The position numbers and the translations under genes were made by a program. A stretch of 64,000 bases of DNA from assembly GCF_007655135.1 (NCBI RefSeq), contig NC_045130.1:27524605-27588604 (forward strand). The letters run 5' to 3'. This stretch comes from Punica granatum (lineage: Eukaryota; Streptophyta; Magnoliopsida; Myrtales; Lythraceae). Under the pieces are notes generated by a model, which did no database searches, was not told the origin of the DNA, and saw nothing but the letters and a program-made list of their open reading frames with translations. Below are positions 11,126-23,900 of the stretch, piece by piece; the first letter of the stretch is position 1, and each line of letters begins with the position of its first letter.

Positions 11126-12282
11126 GATAGCCATTATGTCTCATAAGAAATCAATTTAATCGTGAAGAGTTGCAAGATTACTTTTGGGACCGAGGAATTG
11201 AGCATCAAACGTCATGTGTTAACACCCCTAAACAAAACGGGCAGGTAGAACGCAAATATTGACACGTCCTCAACATTGCTCGAGCCTTATTATTCCAAGT
11301 GTCGCTACTTGTTAAGTTTTGGGGAGATTGTGTATGTGTAGCAGCCCATCTAATCAATCGCACGCCAACAATCGGGTAAATCACCTTACGAGGTTATATA
11401 TGGGAAACCGCCTGATTATCATCTCTTGCGTGTATTCGGCCGTCTTTGCTATGTCCACAACCGGCCACGAATGAAGGATAAGTTTGCTGAACGTTCTCGA
11501 AAATGTGTTTTCATTGGGTACCCTTATGGGGAGAAAAGGTGGAAAGTCTTTGATATCGAGACTGAGGATGTTTTTGTTTCCCGGGATGTCTAATTTTTTT
11601 GAGGATATTTTTCCTTTTGCCGAGACCGAAACCGTTGAATCTACGTCACGGGATAATCGTGTGTTTCTTCATGAAGCTGGTCCGGGTATGATTTCGTCTA
11701 ATGAGTTGGAGCAAGATTACAGATTGGTTTCAGGGGGAGAAAGTAACGACTTGAAATCTGCTGAGCTGCAATCTGCTGAACAGCAACATGCTTCTCAGCC
11801 GCCGTCAACACCAGCTTGAGCTTCTCAGGAGTCGCGACATGCTTCTCCACCTCGGGTTGTAGTCCAGCAGCCCGTGACAGAAGATTCAGCAGCTCAAGAC
11901 GCGGTTGAATTGAACTCACAGCCCATTTGACCAGCCTACTCAACATGCTGCTTTTGAGACTTCTCAACCTACAGCACAGTCTGCTGTGCGAGTTGGAAAT
12001 AGAGAAAAGAAAAGGTCTTGCTTTGTTCCTGCTACTTCCAAGCATGCCACACAAGAAACAGATCATACTACTCTTGACTTACCACCTTGTAACAGGCGGC
12101 CTCCAGGATGCATTGCCACACTGTTCGGACCCATCCCCTTTTGCTCTCCAGTACAATCGGACTCTTCAGGTACGTGTCACCTGATCGAGAGCTTTAATTC
12201 TTATGATAGTTTTTCAGCGAGCCATTTATCTTTTCTTGCCAGGTTAGATTCTGATATTAAGCCCAGGAGTTAGCAAAAAGCA

Positions 12283-12693
12283 GTGCAACATCCACCTTGG
12301 CAGGCTGCAATGGAAGAAGAAATTCGAGCTCTGGAACTCAACGGTAACTGGACTGTTGAGTCATTACCATCAGGGAAGCGACCCATCGGTTGCAAAGGGA
12401 TCTTCAAAGTTAAAAGAAAGGCGGAAGGGAGTATTGATTGCTACAAGGCCAGATTAGTAGCGAAAGGATTTACACAGGTTGAGGGTCTTGATTTCAATGA
12501 GACTTTTGCGCCTATTGCCGTGCGTTGCTTTCTTGTAGTTACGGTGGCTAAGGGTTGGGAAATCCATCACCATGGCGATTTAGATGAGGAAGTCTACATG
12601 ACTATACCTCTGGGGGTTTTTTCATCCGCCAAGGGATATGTCTGCTGTCTCCACAGGTCCTTATATGGACTTAAACAAGCCTCTTGCAATTGA
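12283..12693 (+). pseudogene. copia reverse transcriptase fragment
   Basis: The longest unbroken piece of the element's pol gene, corresponding to the N-terminal fingers region of a copia RT. It holds the usual NGTW-like start (here NGNWTVESLP), the KARLVAKGF-x-Q block and the SLYGLKQA-type motif near its end (RSLYGLKQASCN). The catalytic YVDD region should follow but is replaced by sequence with YVANLLMVD near 12800, so the active site is damaged. Confidence 0.85.
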
Positions 12694-13738
12694 TACTCAA
12701 AATTTGCCAAGGCATTACTAGTATTCGGGTTCAAGGAATCTCAGGCCAAACACTCTCTGTTTACTTATTCTGCAGGCTCCGTGTTTCTAGCTATCCTTGT
12801 CTATGTAGCCAACCTTTTGATGGTCGATAATAGCAGCCACCATTGCGCACATTTCAAAAGTTATCTCAATCGCTGCCTTCGAATTAAAGATTTTGGGCCT
12901 CTCAAGTACTTTCCGGGCATCGAAGTTATTCTTGAATCAACGTAAGTACGCACTAGACATTCTTGCTGAATCTGGGATGCTAGGATGTTCGTCGTCTTCC
13001 TTTCCGATGGAGCAATATCATAAGCTATCCACTGATTCTGGAGCTCCTTTTTCTGATCCTACCCAGTATCGGCGTCTTGTTGGGAGGCTGATTTATTTGA
13101 CAATCACCATACCGGACTTATGCTATTCGGTTCATATCTTGTTGCAGTTCATGCGGGACCCACGGGAGCCGATTTGGGAAGCTGCCATGCGTGTCCTCCG
13201 TTATCTAAAATAGTCCCTTGATCATGGCATTTTTTGGGTCCTACTTCCTTGGAGCTTACAGCTTAGGACTCAGATTAGGCGGCTTGTCCCATGACTAGGA
13301 CGTTTGTCACCGGTTACTTTGTGACTTTGGATGGGAGTCCCATTTCTTGGAAGACTGAGAAACAGACCACCGTTTCACGTTCTCTATTGAGGCCGAGAAT
13401 CGAGCCATGCCAATTGCTCCTGGTGAACTGATCTAGCTGCGTAGTTTCCTCTCCTCACTCAAGGTTTCTCATACTTCACTGATATAGCTATACTGTGACA
13501 ATCAGACAGCTCTGCATATTGTTGTTAATCTTGTATTCCACTAGCGCGTGAAGCATCTAGAAATCGATTGTCATTTTATCCACCAACATATCATGTCTCG
13601 TGCAATTACAGCTTCACATGTTTCTACGAGACTTTAGTTGGCGAACATCTTCACCAAAGCGCTCGGACGGGACTGCTTCGCCTTCCTCTTGAGCAAGTTG
13701 GGAGTTTGTTCCCTTCACTTTCCAACTTGAGGGGGGAG

Positions 13739-13905
13739 TATTGCGATTGTATAATATCCCGAGATTAGCTCCTCTATTAATTGTAATACAATAGCTAGAT
13801 GGCAAGTGTACTTTAGAATAGGCAAGTGTATTATAAGCCGACTTGTTTTTCCCTTTTAGCTCAAACATGCCTCTGTATATGTATTGATACCTAAGAGTAA
13901 TGATA
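13739..13905 (+). repeat. copia 3' LTR starting TATTG
   Basis: It follows the polypurine tract directly and starts TATTGCGATTG instead of the usual TG. Its early part (CCGAGATTAGC) is shared, inverted, with the solo LTR at 42173-42380, which has TATTA...TAATA ends, so the element probably belongs to a non-canonical TA-ended copia family. The 3' border is approximate. Confidence 0.5.
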
Positions 13906-14199
13906 TTATGCTTTTGACACCTACACACTATTGTCATGAAGAGTTTCAGATCTGATGTGAGAAATGAATCAAAAGTTTGGGATCAAAGTGAGTACAACCA
14001 CTTGCTATAGAGTTAGGTCTCCTAGAGATGGTTTATTGAGCTCTTAAAGGAAGACTTGGGACTCTCTGAAGGATATGGTTTGACCATTGTCAGTGATCAA
14101 CATATGGTAATGACTTCCACTTCTCATTAATCTAGTTTTCATATGCTTTGGATTAAGTAATACTTGTTGCCTTTCATCATGATCATGCAAATAACCATC

Positions 14200-14760
14200 T
14201 ACCTTTTCCTTCCTCCGTGACCCTTTTGGCTCCTTCCCTTTTTTCACCATCACCATTCGTCTCCATTATCTTCACCATCACCATTTTCGTCTCTGTTTCA
14301 TCCCCTTACCATCACCAATAGCTTACCATCATAATCTCTTCTTCACTTCCATCATAGCCACCTCGTCATTCTCTCCCCTTTCTTGTTCACCATTACAGCC
14401 ACCTCCTCTTTTCCCTCTCCTTCCTCTTCCTCTCACAACCACTTCATCAATCTCTCATTTCCTCTCTTGATTCCTGCAGCTCCTTTGCATCCTTCCCTCT
14501 CTTCTCTCTCTCCATCTCATCCTCTACCCATGACCATCCTCTTCCTTCCTCACCCATAGCCGCACCCTTTCTTGCTCATCACTACAGCCACCAACCCTCA
14601 TCATCATCTCTGTCATCAACATCTTCCTCCTCATTTCCTCAACTCCTCCCTCTCTTCTTCACAACCGCATTACCACCTTCATCACCATCCATCTCCATCT
14701 TCGCACCAGCCACTTCATCATCACCTCCATCTCCTTCCTCTTCCCCTCGGCTCTTGGAGA
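14200..14760. repeat. CT/CCA-rich low-complexity tract
   Basis: Long stretch of CACCATCA, CTTCC and CCTC words. Open frames here are composition artefacts. Similar pyrimidine-rich DNA resumes after 15260, on the far side of an LTR-like segment. Confidence 0.7.
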
Positions 14761-14869
14761 TTCATATTCATAGACACATACACGCATAAGACATTATTTC
14801 ATAGCCTCCTTGATGCGGTAGAAGAAGTGGCAAGTCGGTACCTGGAGAAAAACAGGTTCTGACAACCCT

Positions 14870-15260
14870 GTCTCATGGGAAACGACATCCGGAGCAAAAC
14901 TCACCGCCCTCGGCCGTGAAATTACGAAATTTAGGCCGAATTTCATCGTTTATGGCCTCAAATAAGCATTTTATTATTATTATGGTGTTTTTACAATTTT
15001 AGAAAAAGTTTATGTTTTTTGTGCAATTTAGGCGTTTTTAATTCTATTTAAGCTTTGTACAACCCTAAGGTTGAAGGCAGTTATTTCTCGAATTATCAAT
15101 AAAGTTGTGGAGCTACCATGCTCTTTCTTCCAATCTCGGATTTAATTCAAGTTTGATGATTATTTCCTGGTATTCGTAGAATCAACAGTGATGAAGGTTG
15201 TTGTCTGGTATTCGTGCGCGAATCAATAGATCGCAATTAGTTCCGTTGCGTCACTCCTAC
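14870..15260 (+). mobile_element. LTR-like segment, possibly a solo LTR inserted in CT-rich DNA
   Basis: It has an LTR-like layout: TGACAACCCTGTCTCATGGG at the start, a TATTTAAGC promoter-like site near 15046, an AATAAAG poly(A)-type signal near 15100, and repeated CTGGTATTCGTNG words near the end. CT-rich host sequence lies on both sides. No 5-bp target duplication could be fixed. Confidence 0.35.
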
Positions 15261-16130
15261 ACATAACCTCCTACATTTCATTCATAGCCTCCCACGTCTT
15301 GTTCATAACCTCTTACATCTCCTCTCTTTGTTATTGATGCTCGGTTGCTCCTTTGCCATCTCCTATCCACTGGGTTGCTTCTAACTGCTACTCCTTCTCC
15401 ACGACAAAGGTCATTGTGGCTATTCTACCACTGTGGATGCTATTTGGATCTCTTTTGAGCATCACGAGTCACTGTTCGGCCCCTTTCCGAGCTCCCTGAG
15501 CCACAGTATTACTGCTCTTTCTCCTCACATTGCTGACCTGCCATTGAAGTCTCCACATCCGTTGCCAGGAGAGGGAAGGTAATGGAGGTAGAGAAGAGAT
15601 GGGAATTATGACGTGAAATGAATGGAGGAGGTGGTGGTGCTATGATGGCAGAGGAAGAGAAGGATAAAGAGAGGTTGATGCTTTGGACCCGAGAGAGAGA
15701 AGTAGAGGAAGAAGAAGATGATGACAGTGCGAGCTGTTAGTCTCTGTGTTGCAACATGGACAAGAGGGTCCCACGTATTAATCCACTTAGACGTCTCCGT
15801 CAACTTCTCACGGTAGTTATCATAGCACGATAGTTTTGGTACACATTAAAAATGTTAGGCCATTTTTGACACTTTTAAAAGGATAGGATTGATCAAGGAA
15901 TTTCAAAAAAGATTAGGATGTACAAACCTATTTCCCCTAAAAGAAATAGCAACAAAAGTTTTGAAGAACTAAACTAACTTTTTTTAATAAATATTTTGAC
16001 CAAAGTATATGAACCGAAAGTAATAATAAAAGTATTTGGATTAAACGAATCAAGATAAATGAAAAAGATAAAAATAAAAGGCATTCAAAAATATATGATG
16101 CAAATGACCAAGGAGTAACATAGAAAATGT
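15261..16130. other. Pyrimidine-rich then AT-rich intergenic DNA, no gene seen
   Basis: Continues the CT-rich tract to about 15560, then GA-rich DNA to 15720, then AT-rich sequence. Short frames on both strands follow composition only. Confidence 0.4.
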
Positions 16131-16687
16131 AACCAAATTTATTGGACTAAATGTGTAGTTTTCATTTTTTTGGAATTATAGAAGGTAATTTGAAGATGTA
16201 GTATTTGGAATAACAATTATAAATTTATTGGAAATGAATTCACTTTACAAGTAATGACATTGTAATACTATTTAATAATCATAGTAATGTTTAAAGAATT
16301 GTAATCTACTGCCTGAGGAGACTTTAGACCTAATTTACTGAATCGCAGTCCCTACGAAGAAGAATTACAATTATCAGTTTTGACTTGAGTTGCAACTTAC
16401 AATCGTCTGTTTTGCTACCAAACCAGAAAAAATCCATGGGAACCTCAAGGAATTACTAGTTGTGACCAATTCTCGTTTTGAACACAAGTGCTTTCAGTGG
16501 ATTGCGAATGCCCACTTAATAAATGAATTTCACCTACACGAAATGCAGTTCACCACTGCACCTTCAAATTAACTGCGTAGTAGCTCAGCAACACATGGTG
16601 AAGATTTGGTTGGGAATTTTTTTTTCTTTTGATTACAAAAGAGGTGTACGAGCTTAATACAATGAATTAGAAATCCTAATAGCACCA

Positions 16688-16850
16688 ACATGGGTTGGTT
16701 CAAGCGGTTCGGTATTTGTTTTGCTTAAACAAGGTTGTAGGTTCGATTCCTGTGGTTGGACTAATCGTGTATTTTTCTTAGAAATTAGGATTTTTATTTC
16801 ATTATACTAGGTTTATGAGTCTTTTTTGTAACTGAAAAAGGTAGTCCAAC
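16688..16850 (+). mobile_element. tRNA-derived SINE
   Basis: The head TGGGTTGGTTCAAGCGGTTC (A-box-like) is followed by GTAGGTTCGATTCC, a good RNA polymerase III B box. The tail shares ATTAGGATTTTTATTTCATT and TATACTAGG with the SINE-like copy at 22846-22992. It is absent from copy A of the duplication, so it is either a later insertion or was lost there. Confidence 0.6.
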
Positions 16851-17687
16851 CACGAAAATAGAATTTAAAATCTCTTAAATGTCATGTGAGAGTGTGTATC
16901 ACTGTATTACACCATTTTTTCTAGTAGAGATTTTTATTTTGTAACAAAGTTTACTCTCTGAAGTCTGAACCCCGGGTGTTCACATTACCCAACGGAGCCA
17001 TTAATCTTGCGTGCAAACGCATGTGGCTAGTCTCCTAGAGCTCCCTCTCAGGTGACTATAGAACCGGCCATCTCTCGAGGTTTACATTTTGAGGGTATGT
17101 GATTGCAATTGACCACTTGCGCTAACACTTAGAAAGTTTAGGATAGTCTTGCTACAGCAAAACATGATAACGATAATAGCACATTCATGATATGGTGTTT
17201 CTGAGCTATATATACAAGCCACATGAGGGCAAAGAGATTAATAATGCATCAAGCCATGAGTTCAACGTAGCATGCCCTACTATGACTAATGTTTTCTGAT
17301 TTGATATGAGCTGGGATGTCAACTGATTTACGAGTAACGATGTAATAGAGAATATGACTGAAGTTCCTGCCATAGTATGTAGTCGAACATCAAGAATATG
17401 TTCCATTAACAAAAAACACAATTTTTCGGCAAGGAGAGAGTAAAATTAGAGAGATGCTCAGAAGTTAGATGGGAATTGCAATAATTTTCCCGGACGGATG
17501 AATATAACTAGTGTTTTATCTTACATCCATACATACAACAAACTAAAGATCAATAGCCATCCCATTAAGCTGTCACATTCACAAATAATAAAGAATCCGG
17601 GCAACTGTAGAGAGAGATGGATGACCGATTAACAATTCGATCCACAGGGAAGGAGATGATGGGTGCCGGCCGACATTGAGCCGATGT

Positions 17688-17918
17688 TTATAAGAGGGAA
17701 AGTCGAGACCCCACGGGGAAGTACGCCACCGGAATCGGAGGTGATGACTTTCTCTTCATCGGGCTGCTGCTCTTCGAGCACTTTTCATCTTGTTTTGCAC
17801 CTTTCTTGTTGCGTGAAAGATTGCCCTCATCAACTTCTTCTTTCCGTGGTCCGACCCTTTTGCTCGAAGACTTATTGCCGGCAAAGCATCCCGGTAGCAA
17901 CTTGGAGAACAAACCCAT
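17688..17918 (-). CDS. Small conserved protein of unrecognised family, paralogue a2 (76 aa)
   Basis: Single exon starting MGLFSKLLPGCFAGNKSSSK and ending PPIPVAYFPVGSRLSLL, the direct duplicate of a1. It is two residues longer than a1 (one in the basic RNKKG stretch and one Ser). Most amino-acid changes between a1 and a2 fall between residues 24 and 38 and at the extreme C-terminus, where a2 keeps the ending seen in b1 (SRLSLL) and a1 has drifted. If only one copy is functional, a2 is the better candidate. The 5' leader and TATA position match a1. No domain is recognisable, and the many Lys, Ser and Glu residues suggest a partly disordered middle. Confidence 0.72.
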   Translation of the reverse strand: MGLFSKLLPGCFAGNKSSSKRVGPRKEEVDEGNLSRNKKGAKQDEKCSKSSSPMKRKSSPPIPVAYFPVGSRLSLL

Positions 17919-18144
17919 GGATTATCAGGAGGCGTGTGATCACAAAAACAAGAGAGTTCTGCTTAGAGAAAAAAGTTTCTTTTTGGAAGTTCTAATCCGT
18001 GTGTCCTTCCACTCTGTGCGCATATATATAGACAGAAGTCCTGTTTGCGGCAATTTTCATCCTGAGATTCAGAGAAACATCAAAGAATTATTAATTAATT
18101 AAAAATTCAGCCGACGATGGGATATGATACTGCTGGGCAACTGT

Positions 18145-18153
18145 TGACGTCAT
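18145..18153. promoter_or_regulatory. TTGACGTCA motif upstream of a2, copy-specific
   Basis: TTGACGTCA contains the palindromic TGACGTCA core bound by plant TGA-type bZIP factors and overlaps a TTGAC W-box core. The aligned position in copy A (about 8031) reads TTGCTGTCA, which lacks both. It lies about 230 bp upstream of the a2 start codon. Function is inferred from motif knowledge only. Confidence 0.35.
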
Positions 18154-19002
18154 TCTCAGAATGGACTCCGCCATAGTAAATGTTCATTGCATTGTTACCT
18201 GCCAATGTCTCAATTCATCAAAAACAAATATATATATATATCAATGTCTCTGTCTTTGACTAATCATCACTTCTTATATTTTATTGGCTTTCCCCCAACA
18301 ATAGAAAATTCAAATCTTGGGATTTTTTTTTTGTGTGTGTGTGGCCAGGTGGTCTTCTTGTTTGTGATTTTTTTCACTAAAATCGATGGATAAGGTAATG
18401 CTTAAGTTGTTGATTAATTTTGAATAAAATGGAGGAGGAAAGAAGAACTGTTGGAAGAAATCGGAGATCTATTAAATTAAAAATCACTTAATAATTAAAA
18501 TAAACTGTGATTTTCGACTTAATCGGTATCCTAATTATAAAATCTCATAAATTCGGCTATTTATTTCCAAAGTTATTATCAATATTATGTCCCCAAACTA
18601 TTGTTATGACGGTTGGAGTTATCCCTTATTATCGTATGTGATACCAAGACTGACTCAGATACGAGTCCTATGTTTTTATTCCTTTTTCCAATTTATCATA
18701 ATTGCATTAACAAAACTAACACCCTAAGTTAAAATGACCTAATTAATATATGATAAGTTCCCAAGGTCTCTCAAGTCTCGAGTTCGAATATTGTAAATAG
18801 ATAAAATCCATGATCGAGAGAGTGTTATTCCTTAATAGGCCGATCGGACTCTAACCCAAATAAAATGGGGCCCTTAAAAGACTTGTAGATACCACGTGGC
18901 ACAGACCGAAAACTTTGGTAAACAGTTACATTACCAAAAGGTTTGCTTGCATTGCAAGCAAGTTCGAATCGATCTCTCCACCAAATATCATCTGCATTTG
19001 GT

Positions 19003-19318
19003 CGTTGTATACCCGTTTGATTTCACAATCTGATTTTAAGATTTTAACTCTAATTTTTAACTCTACTCACTATATAATAAAAGTCAACAACACAATTATT
19101 ACTTTTTATTTTTCTTCAATTTTTTAACCATTCAATTCAATTTTTAATAATAAATTCTTTCAACTAATCATTACTTTTTTTACAATTTAACAATATAATC
19201 GTTACTTTTTTTAACTATTCATTACTTTTTCACACTTTTTCTCATAATTCAACATCACAATCATTACAAATCAATTAAAATTAAAATTCAACTCAACTCT
19301 AAAACCAAACACATTATG
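19003..19318. mobile_element. AT-rich MITE-like repeat
   Basis: Matches 42752-42960 along its length (TTTCACAATCTGATTTTAA at one end, AACTCTAAAACCAAACAC at the other). The two ends are weakly inverted relative to each other (TGTTTGGTTT-type). It is private to copy B of the duplication. Confidence 0.45.
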
Positions 19319-19970
19319 TCTCAGGTGACAAAATTAGAAATTTGACGTTACATTGGACGACGCACTATTAAGAGTTGATCAAGATACCATGTTAAGAGAT
19401 TGGACATTGCTCACACAGTTTAGCAGAAAGGGGGTTTATTTTGAGATGATTCGTCTATCGAATCATCACGAAGAGCCCTCAGCTGTCCAATTTGCTCATT
19501 ACCGACATTATTTCCTACTTATTGTTGCTATCTCGACACTTCTTCAACCAACTTGACATACGATGGAAAACATTTGATCAGGATAGTTGTTGTTCAACGC
19601 AGTGTGATCTGGTGCGACGACTCTGGCTGCAGTGGTGCCTTCCTGTTATGGTTAGACCAGCGTGAGGCTTTCTCGGACTAATTCATGTTCGAGGGCATGC
19701 AGGAGCTGAGATGTGAAGTACATAGCTTGCAAGTAATGATATCGACTGAAAATACATATGAAGATCTTGCGCTTCTGCATTTTGAGGACCGAGGAAGCCA
19801 TTTGTGACTGAACAAATCTTTTCCGGCGCAAAGAAGGTGTGGTTCAATTAGCTTAGAAATGAATTAATAGTACTGCACGTTATAGAAAATTATTGCCACG
19901 AATAAAGGACTTTGCTACAAGAGACAATCAATCCCTCCGGCATTTAGAGAGGACTCGAGATAGCTGGTAG

Positions 19971-20195
19971 CTACAAGAGGGAAGGCCGGGACCCCATGGG
20001 GAAGTAAGCAACCGGAATAGGAGGAGACTTCCTCTTTGTCGAGCTGCTCTTCGAAGGTTTTGAATCCTCTTCAGTAACTCTGTTGCAGTTGTGCGAGAGG
20101 CTGTTGCCTTCTGCTTCATCGACAGATCTAACTCTTTTCCTCGAGCTATTGGCATCGGAGAAGCAGCCCCAGAATAAGTTGGAGAACAGAGCCAT
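19971..20195 (-). CDS. Small conserved protein of unrecognised family, paralogue b2 (74 aa)
   Basis: Single exon starting MALFSNLFWGCFSDANSS and ending PPIPVAYFPMGSRPSLL. The N-terminal 22 residues are identical to b1. Between residues 23 and 31 almost every position differs (RSVDEAEGN against GSCEEAGDD), yet length and charge are kept. It lies about 2.05 kb from a2, the same arrangement as in copy A. A TATA-like CTATATATATGG is placed as in b1, and a TTGACTATTCTTAACCC stretch about 340 bp upstream (near 20539) is conserved in copy A (near 9709) and includes a W-box core. No known domain. Confidence 0.72.
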   Translation of the reverse strand: MALFSNLFWGCFSDANSSRKRVRSVDEAEGNSLSHNCNRVTEEDSKPSKSSSTKRKSPPIPVAYFPMGSRPSLL

Positions 20196-20992
20196 GGATC
20201 GAGTATTAGTGTTCTATTACTGAGATAAGAGAAGAAGAATGTCTGAATGAATGAATTCAGCTTAGCTTAGCGAGAATTAATGACTGTTTCTTTTGTTGCT
20301 TGAGAATATGAATGATCCTGCAAATGCTCCATATATATAGGAAGTAGAACCTCGCAGCGAAGTTTCCTCGGAAATTCCGAGAAACATCGAGGAGCCAATT
20401 CAGCTGATGTTGACAAATTATATTTCTAGGATGCAGAATATAGTCATTTTCTGCATATTTATTCCGTTGTTATATGATCCAATTTTAGTTTACTTGGGGT
20501 GGAAGGATCAATCACAATCAACACAAAGGGGTCGTCATCTTTGACTATTCTTAACCCATAAATATTTTCGACGCGGAAATCATTGGATGCTAGACTCTAT
20601 AAAGGCCATGAAATCAACAGTCGATCCACGAGTTCTCAATTGCTATTGCCACGACACATCAATTGAAATTGATTATCAATCAAAGAGAAGCCCAATTAAC
20701 AAGAATTGCTAGCCAGTAAATAAGATCATTCGTATAGTCAGGGAAGCAGAGGCCTCGCGAAGATTTGTACAAGAACCTCGTTTGTGGCTACCCCAGCGTA
20801 AGAACCTTGTGATTATGATCACTAACGACTTGTATATATTTTGAGGGAAACTTTCTGCCTCTGTCCTTTACCAGCACTCGAGCTTGGATTTCCCTGGAAA
20901 TCTGAAAGGGTCGAGGGCTTCACCTCTTGATCCCATCATGTTGGTGTGGGCTTTCTCTCTTTCACTCCAACATTCCAATTTCACCCAACTTT

Positions 20993-23900
20993 TCAAAAGC
21001 TCGAGGACCAAAGGGCATCCTCGCCCTCTTTACACCGCTCGTGAACTTCCATAATTCTAAAGCTGGAATTGCATATGCCGCTACATCGCCAGTCGAAAGA
21101 AGCAGCACATGTGGAGCCCGCTTGAGCCCTATATTCACAATCTGCAGCAAAACAGACAACAAAAGAAAAGAGAGATTCCCACAATCATTAGTCAAATCCT
21201 TTGAGACCGATATTGATCCTTGTTGAACACGGAAAATCATTGCCTAGGCGGCCTTTACAAGAGATTCTTCAGATGAGATCAATCACAAGAAGTTTAGTGC
21301 TCTCAATCTCTTGTGAGTGTTAATAAGACTAATAACAATAAATTGTGGTGATTCATAAAGTCTTTTCGGTGCAAGAGTTATGCCAGATTCAGATTCTTTT
21401 ACCTGGTGGAGTGCCGCAGCAGAATCTTCTATCATGCACATGCTCAACATCTAAGCCAATGAACCAAGAGCCGAGCGAGACATCTTCGTTGGCGTATTTG
21501 TGCAACAAGTTCCTGGTAATTATCGTGCCAAAGGTAGAAATCAAAGCAGCAACTTAGTAAACTAAATAAGCCCAATTCAAGAAGCCATTCCACGTACAAC
21601 TTCTAAAAGAAAGATAATAATTTCGCACTGTGTTGTTGATAGTCAAGCAGATCATCTAAATATTCCCTAATTATATCCATCAGAATGATATCAATAATTA
21701 AAAAAATTATTGGCAGTACTTAATCAAAACCAGTAAAAAGTCAGCCTCGATGCTTCAGATACTCAGAACAGGTTGGAAACTTACTGGTTAACAGATATGT
21801 AAGTCGCCAGATCTTTTGAGATTGCATACAACTGTCCCGTAGCATGGCGGAAATACCTGTTCCCTACGGCACCAAATTTCCAATACTCAGGCTCATGGTA
21901 CCTCACTCCCCTGTTTGAAAAAAGAATTTTTAGATATTTCCAATAATTAATCATCTCTATCAAGTTTTTTTATTGACTGGAAAATGTTGAGTTTCTTACT
22001 TTTGAGCAAGAACGGGACCAGACTTCATGCAGCCTATATACACACGAGATTTCCTGCGGTGGCTAGATAAAATCATTCCGAGCGTAGCTGTGGCAAGTAG
22101 AGTAACATCAACTAGCAAGAATGCATAATTAACTTTTGACGGGCTTGTGAGTTCATCTTGTCCAATGATTTGACGTAAAAAGGAGGACAAATGGCATTCA
22201 TATCGGACACTTCGCAAATTGGACACTACAGATTACTAAAACCACAAAGATCATTGTCTTGTATATTTACCGTACTGGATTTTGACATTTTCAATTGGAC
22301 AGGCATGGACAACAATCTGGGCCTGACCACAGGCTGCACCAGTCTAAGGCGTGCCCTGGAAAAGGTTGGTGCGAATGCAGCACGACCCATGATCAAGTCC
22401 AATTGCATTGACATGTGCAAATTAAACTAAGATTTTTCTTTTTTTGATGGGTTTCTCATAAGCTACATGTCCGCCATGAAGATCGCAAGATTGTCATGCT
22501 TACCTAAGTTTACGTGAATATCATCATCAACCTTAACATAAAACTCTGCATCCCATAAAGAGACCGCAGTGGCGAAGTAGGTCTTTGTCTTGCCCGATAA
22601 TTCATGGTAACCCTCAACATGCTCCTGCTCACACGATACAAAGACAAAATAGAGCTTATTTATGCACACATGGATTAACCAAAAGTAAAAGAAAAAATGA
22701 ATGTTTACCAGTCTCAAGAAGTCCCCATGCATCATGTCCTCCGCTTCTATAGCTTTATCGAGAATACCGCCAGGACTCGCACTGATGACAAAAAGGTAGA
22801 GTAAATAGCATGTAATCCAAAAAGGTACGGTAATCAAAAGAGGACGCAACGCAGTAGCGCACGCCCTCGCCTGTTGATCTAGAGTTCATAGGTTCGATAC
22901 CTAGTGGGACTATCCGTATCTCTTTATTATTTATTTAGGATTTCTCTTTCATTATACTAGACTTTGAGCCTCCTTTATAACGGAAAAAAAGAGAGAGGGT
23001 ACAGTAAGTAGCATATCTATTTTGTGCAGCAATTCATTGTTTTATAACAAACATGACATTAGTCTTCAACCTAATATTGCCAGTAAGCATCATTAATCAC
23101 CAATTCATGTTCTAACTGCTATCTACTGGAATTGTAAACAATAATATAATGTTTCCGATTCAATAAAGTAGTCATTTTCAAAAAATATCCACCAGCATCA
23201 ATTAATTTAAGATAGACAAGAAAGAAGGGCAATGTCATGTCTCAACAAAGACTTGTCACGAAGAAGCATAAAATCATATCTTTCACAGTCCAAGCCGGTT
23301 ATTACCATCTACCCGGTCTACTAATTGAAGTAGATTTTAGTAGACGTAGACTAGAGGGAGGGAGGAAAAAAAAACTACCATCAGGGGGCAACAAACTTAT
23401 CAACTAATTCACAACATTTGCAGGCGTTATATTCAAATGAAAACATTAACATCTGGATTCCATGCGTTCAAAAGCCAGTTTTGTTTACCTAAAAGTCAGT
23501 AGATCAGAATGAACAGCTTGGGAAATGAATCTAACCTGTGACCAATGACAAAGCGCAGAACTATGCCCTTCTCCTTCTCCAGCTTCTTTCTTGTCTCACC
23601 TGTTGTTCCCATACAGTCTCATGACAATGCAAAGATGAACTACCTACAGTAACATAAGAGAGAGGAGACAACAAATAAGTGAGGTCGATCGAGCACCTTC
23701 AGGCATCCAAGTTGCACGAATGGAATCTCTTCGTTTCCTGCTCCTGAAGGAAGTATTGATTCCTACAACCATAAAATATTTATGTTTTGATGTTGAACGG
23801 ACAATTTTCGAGCTTCCTGACAATGGAGAGCCAGTCGACGTAGCCTCTTGCTGTGCCCTAGCAGCAGCTAACTTTCTCTCGAGGTCCAAAATCGTCTGAT

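Larger units (their letters stand above)
11150..13905 (+). mobile_element. Truncated Ty1/copia retrotransposon with 3' LTR
   Basis: A 5'-truncated copia polyprotein. From about 11158 an integrase fragment is readable (NTPKQNGQVERKY), followed by an integrase C-terminal region with GRLCYVHNRPRMKDKFAERS near 11440. Reverse transcriptase runs from about 12283 (WQAAMEEEIRALE, YKARLVAKGFTQVEGLDFNE) and breaks near 12690. RNase H remains lie at 13050-13600. Many stops and frame breaks make it dead. It ends in a purine tract, CTTGAGGGGGGAG, directly before the 3' LTR. Gag, protease, the 5' LTR and the primer-binding site are absent. It separates the two copies of the small-gene duplication. Confidence 0.85.
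16135..20610. repeat. Tandem segmental duplication, copy B
   Basis: Second copy of the block at 6340-9775, with both small genes in the same order and orientation. It is about 1 kb longer, mainly through private inserts: a SINE at about 16688-16850 with its flanks, an AT-rich MITE-like insert at 19003-19318, and about 300 bp at 19340-19640 not found in copy A. Confidence 0.85.

Noticed and set aside
16688..16770. tRNA gene
   Set aside because: It has A and B boxes, but no acceptor stem or complete cloverleaf can be paired. A SINE explains it better.
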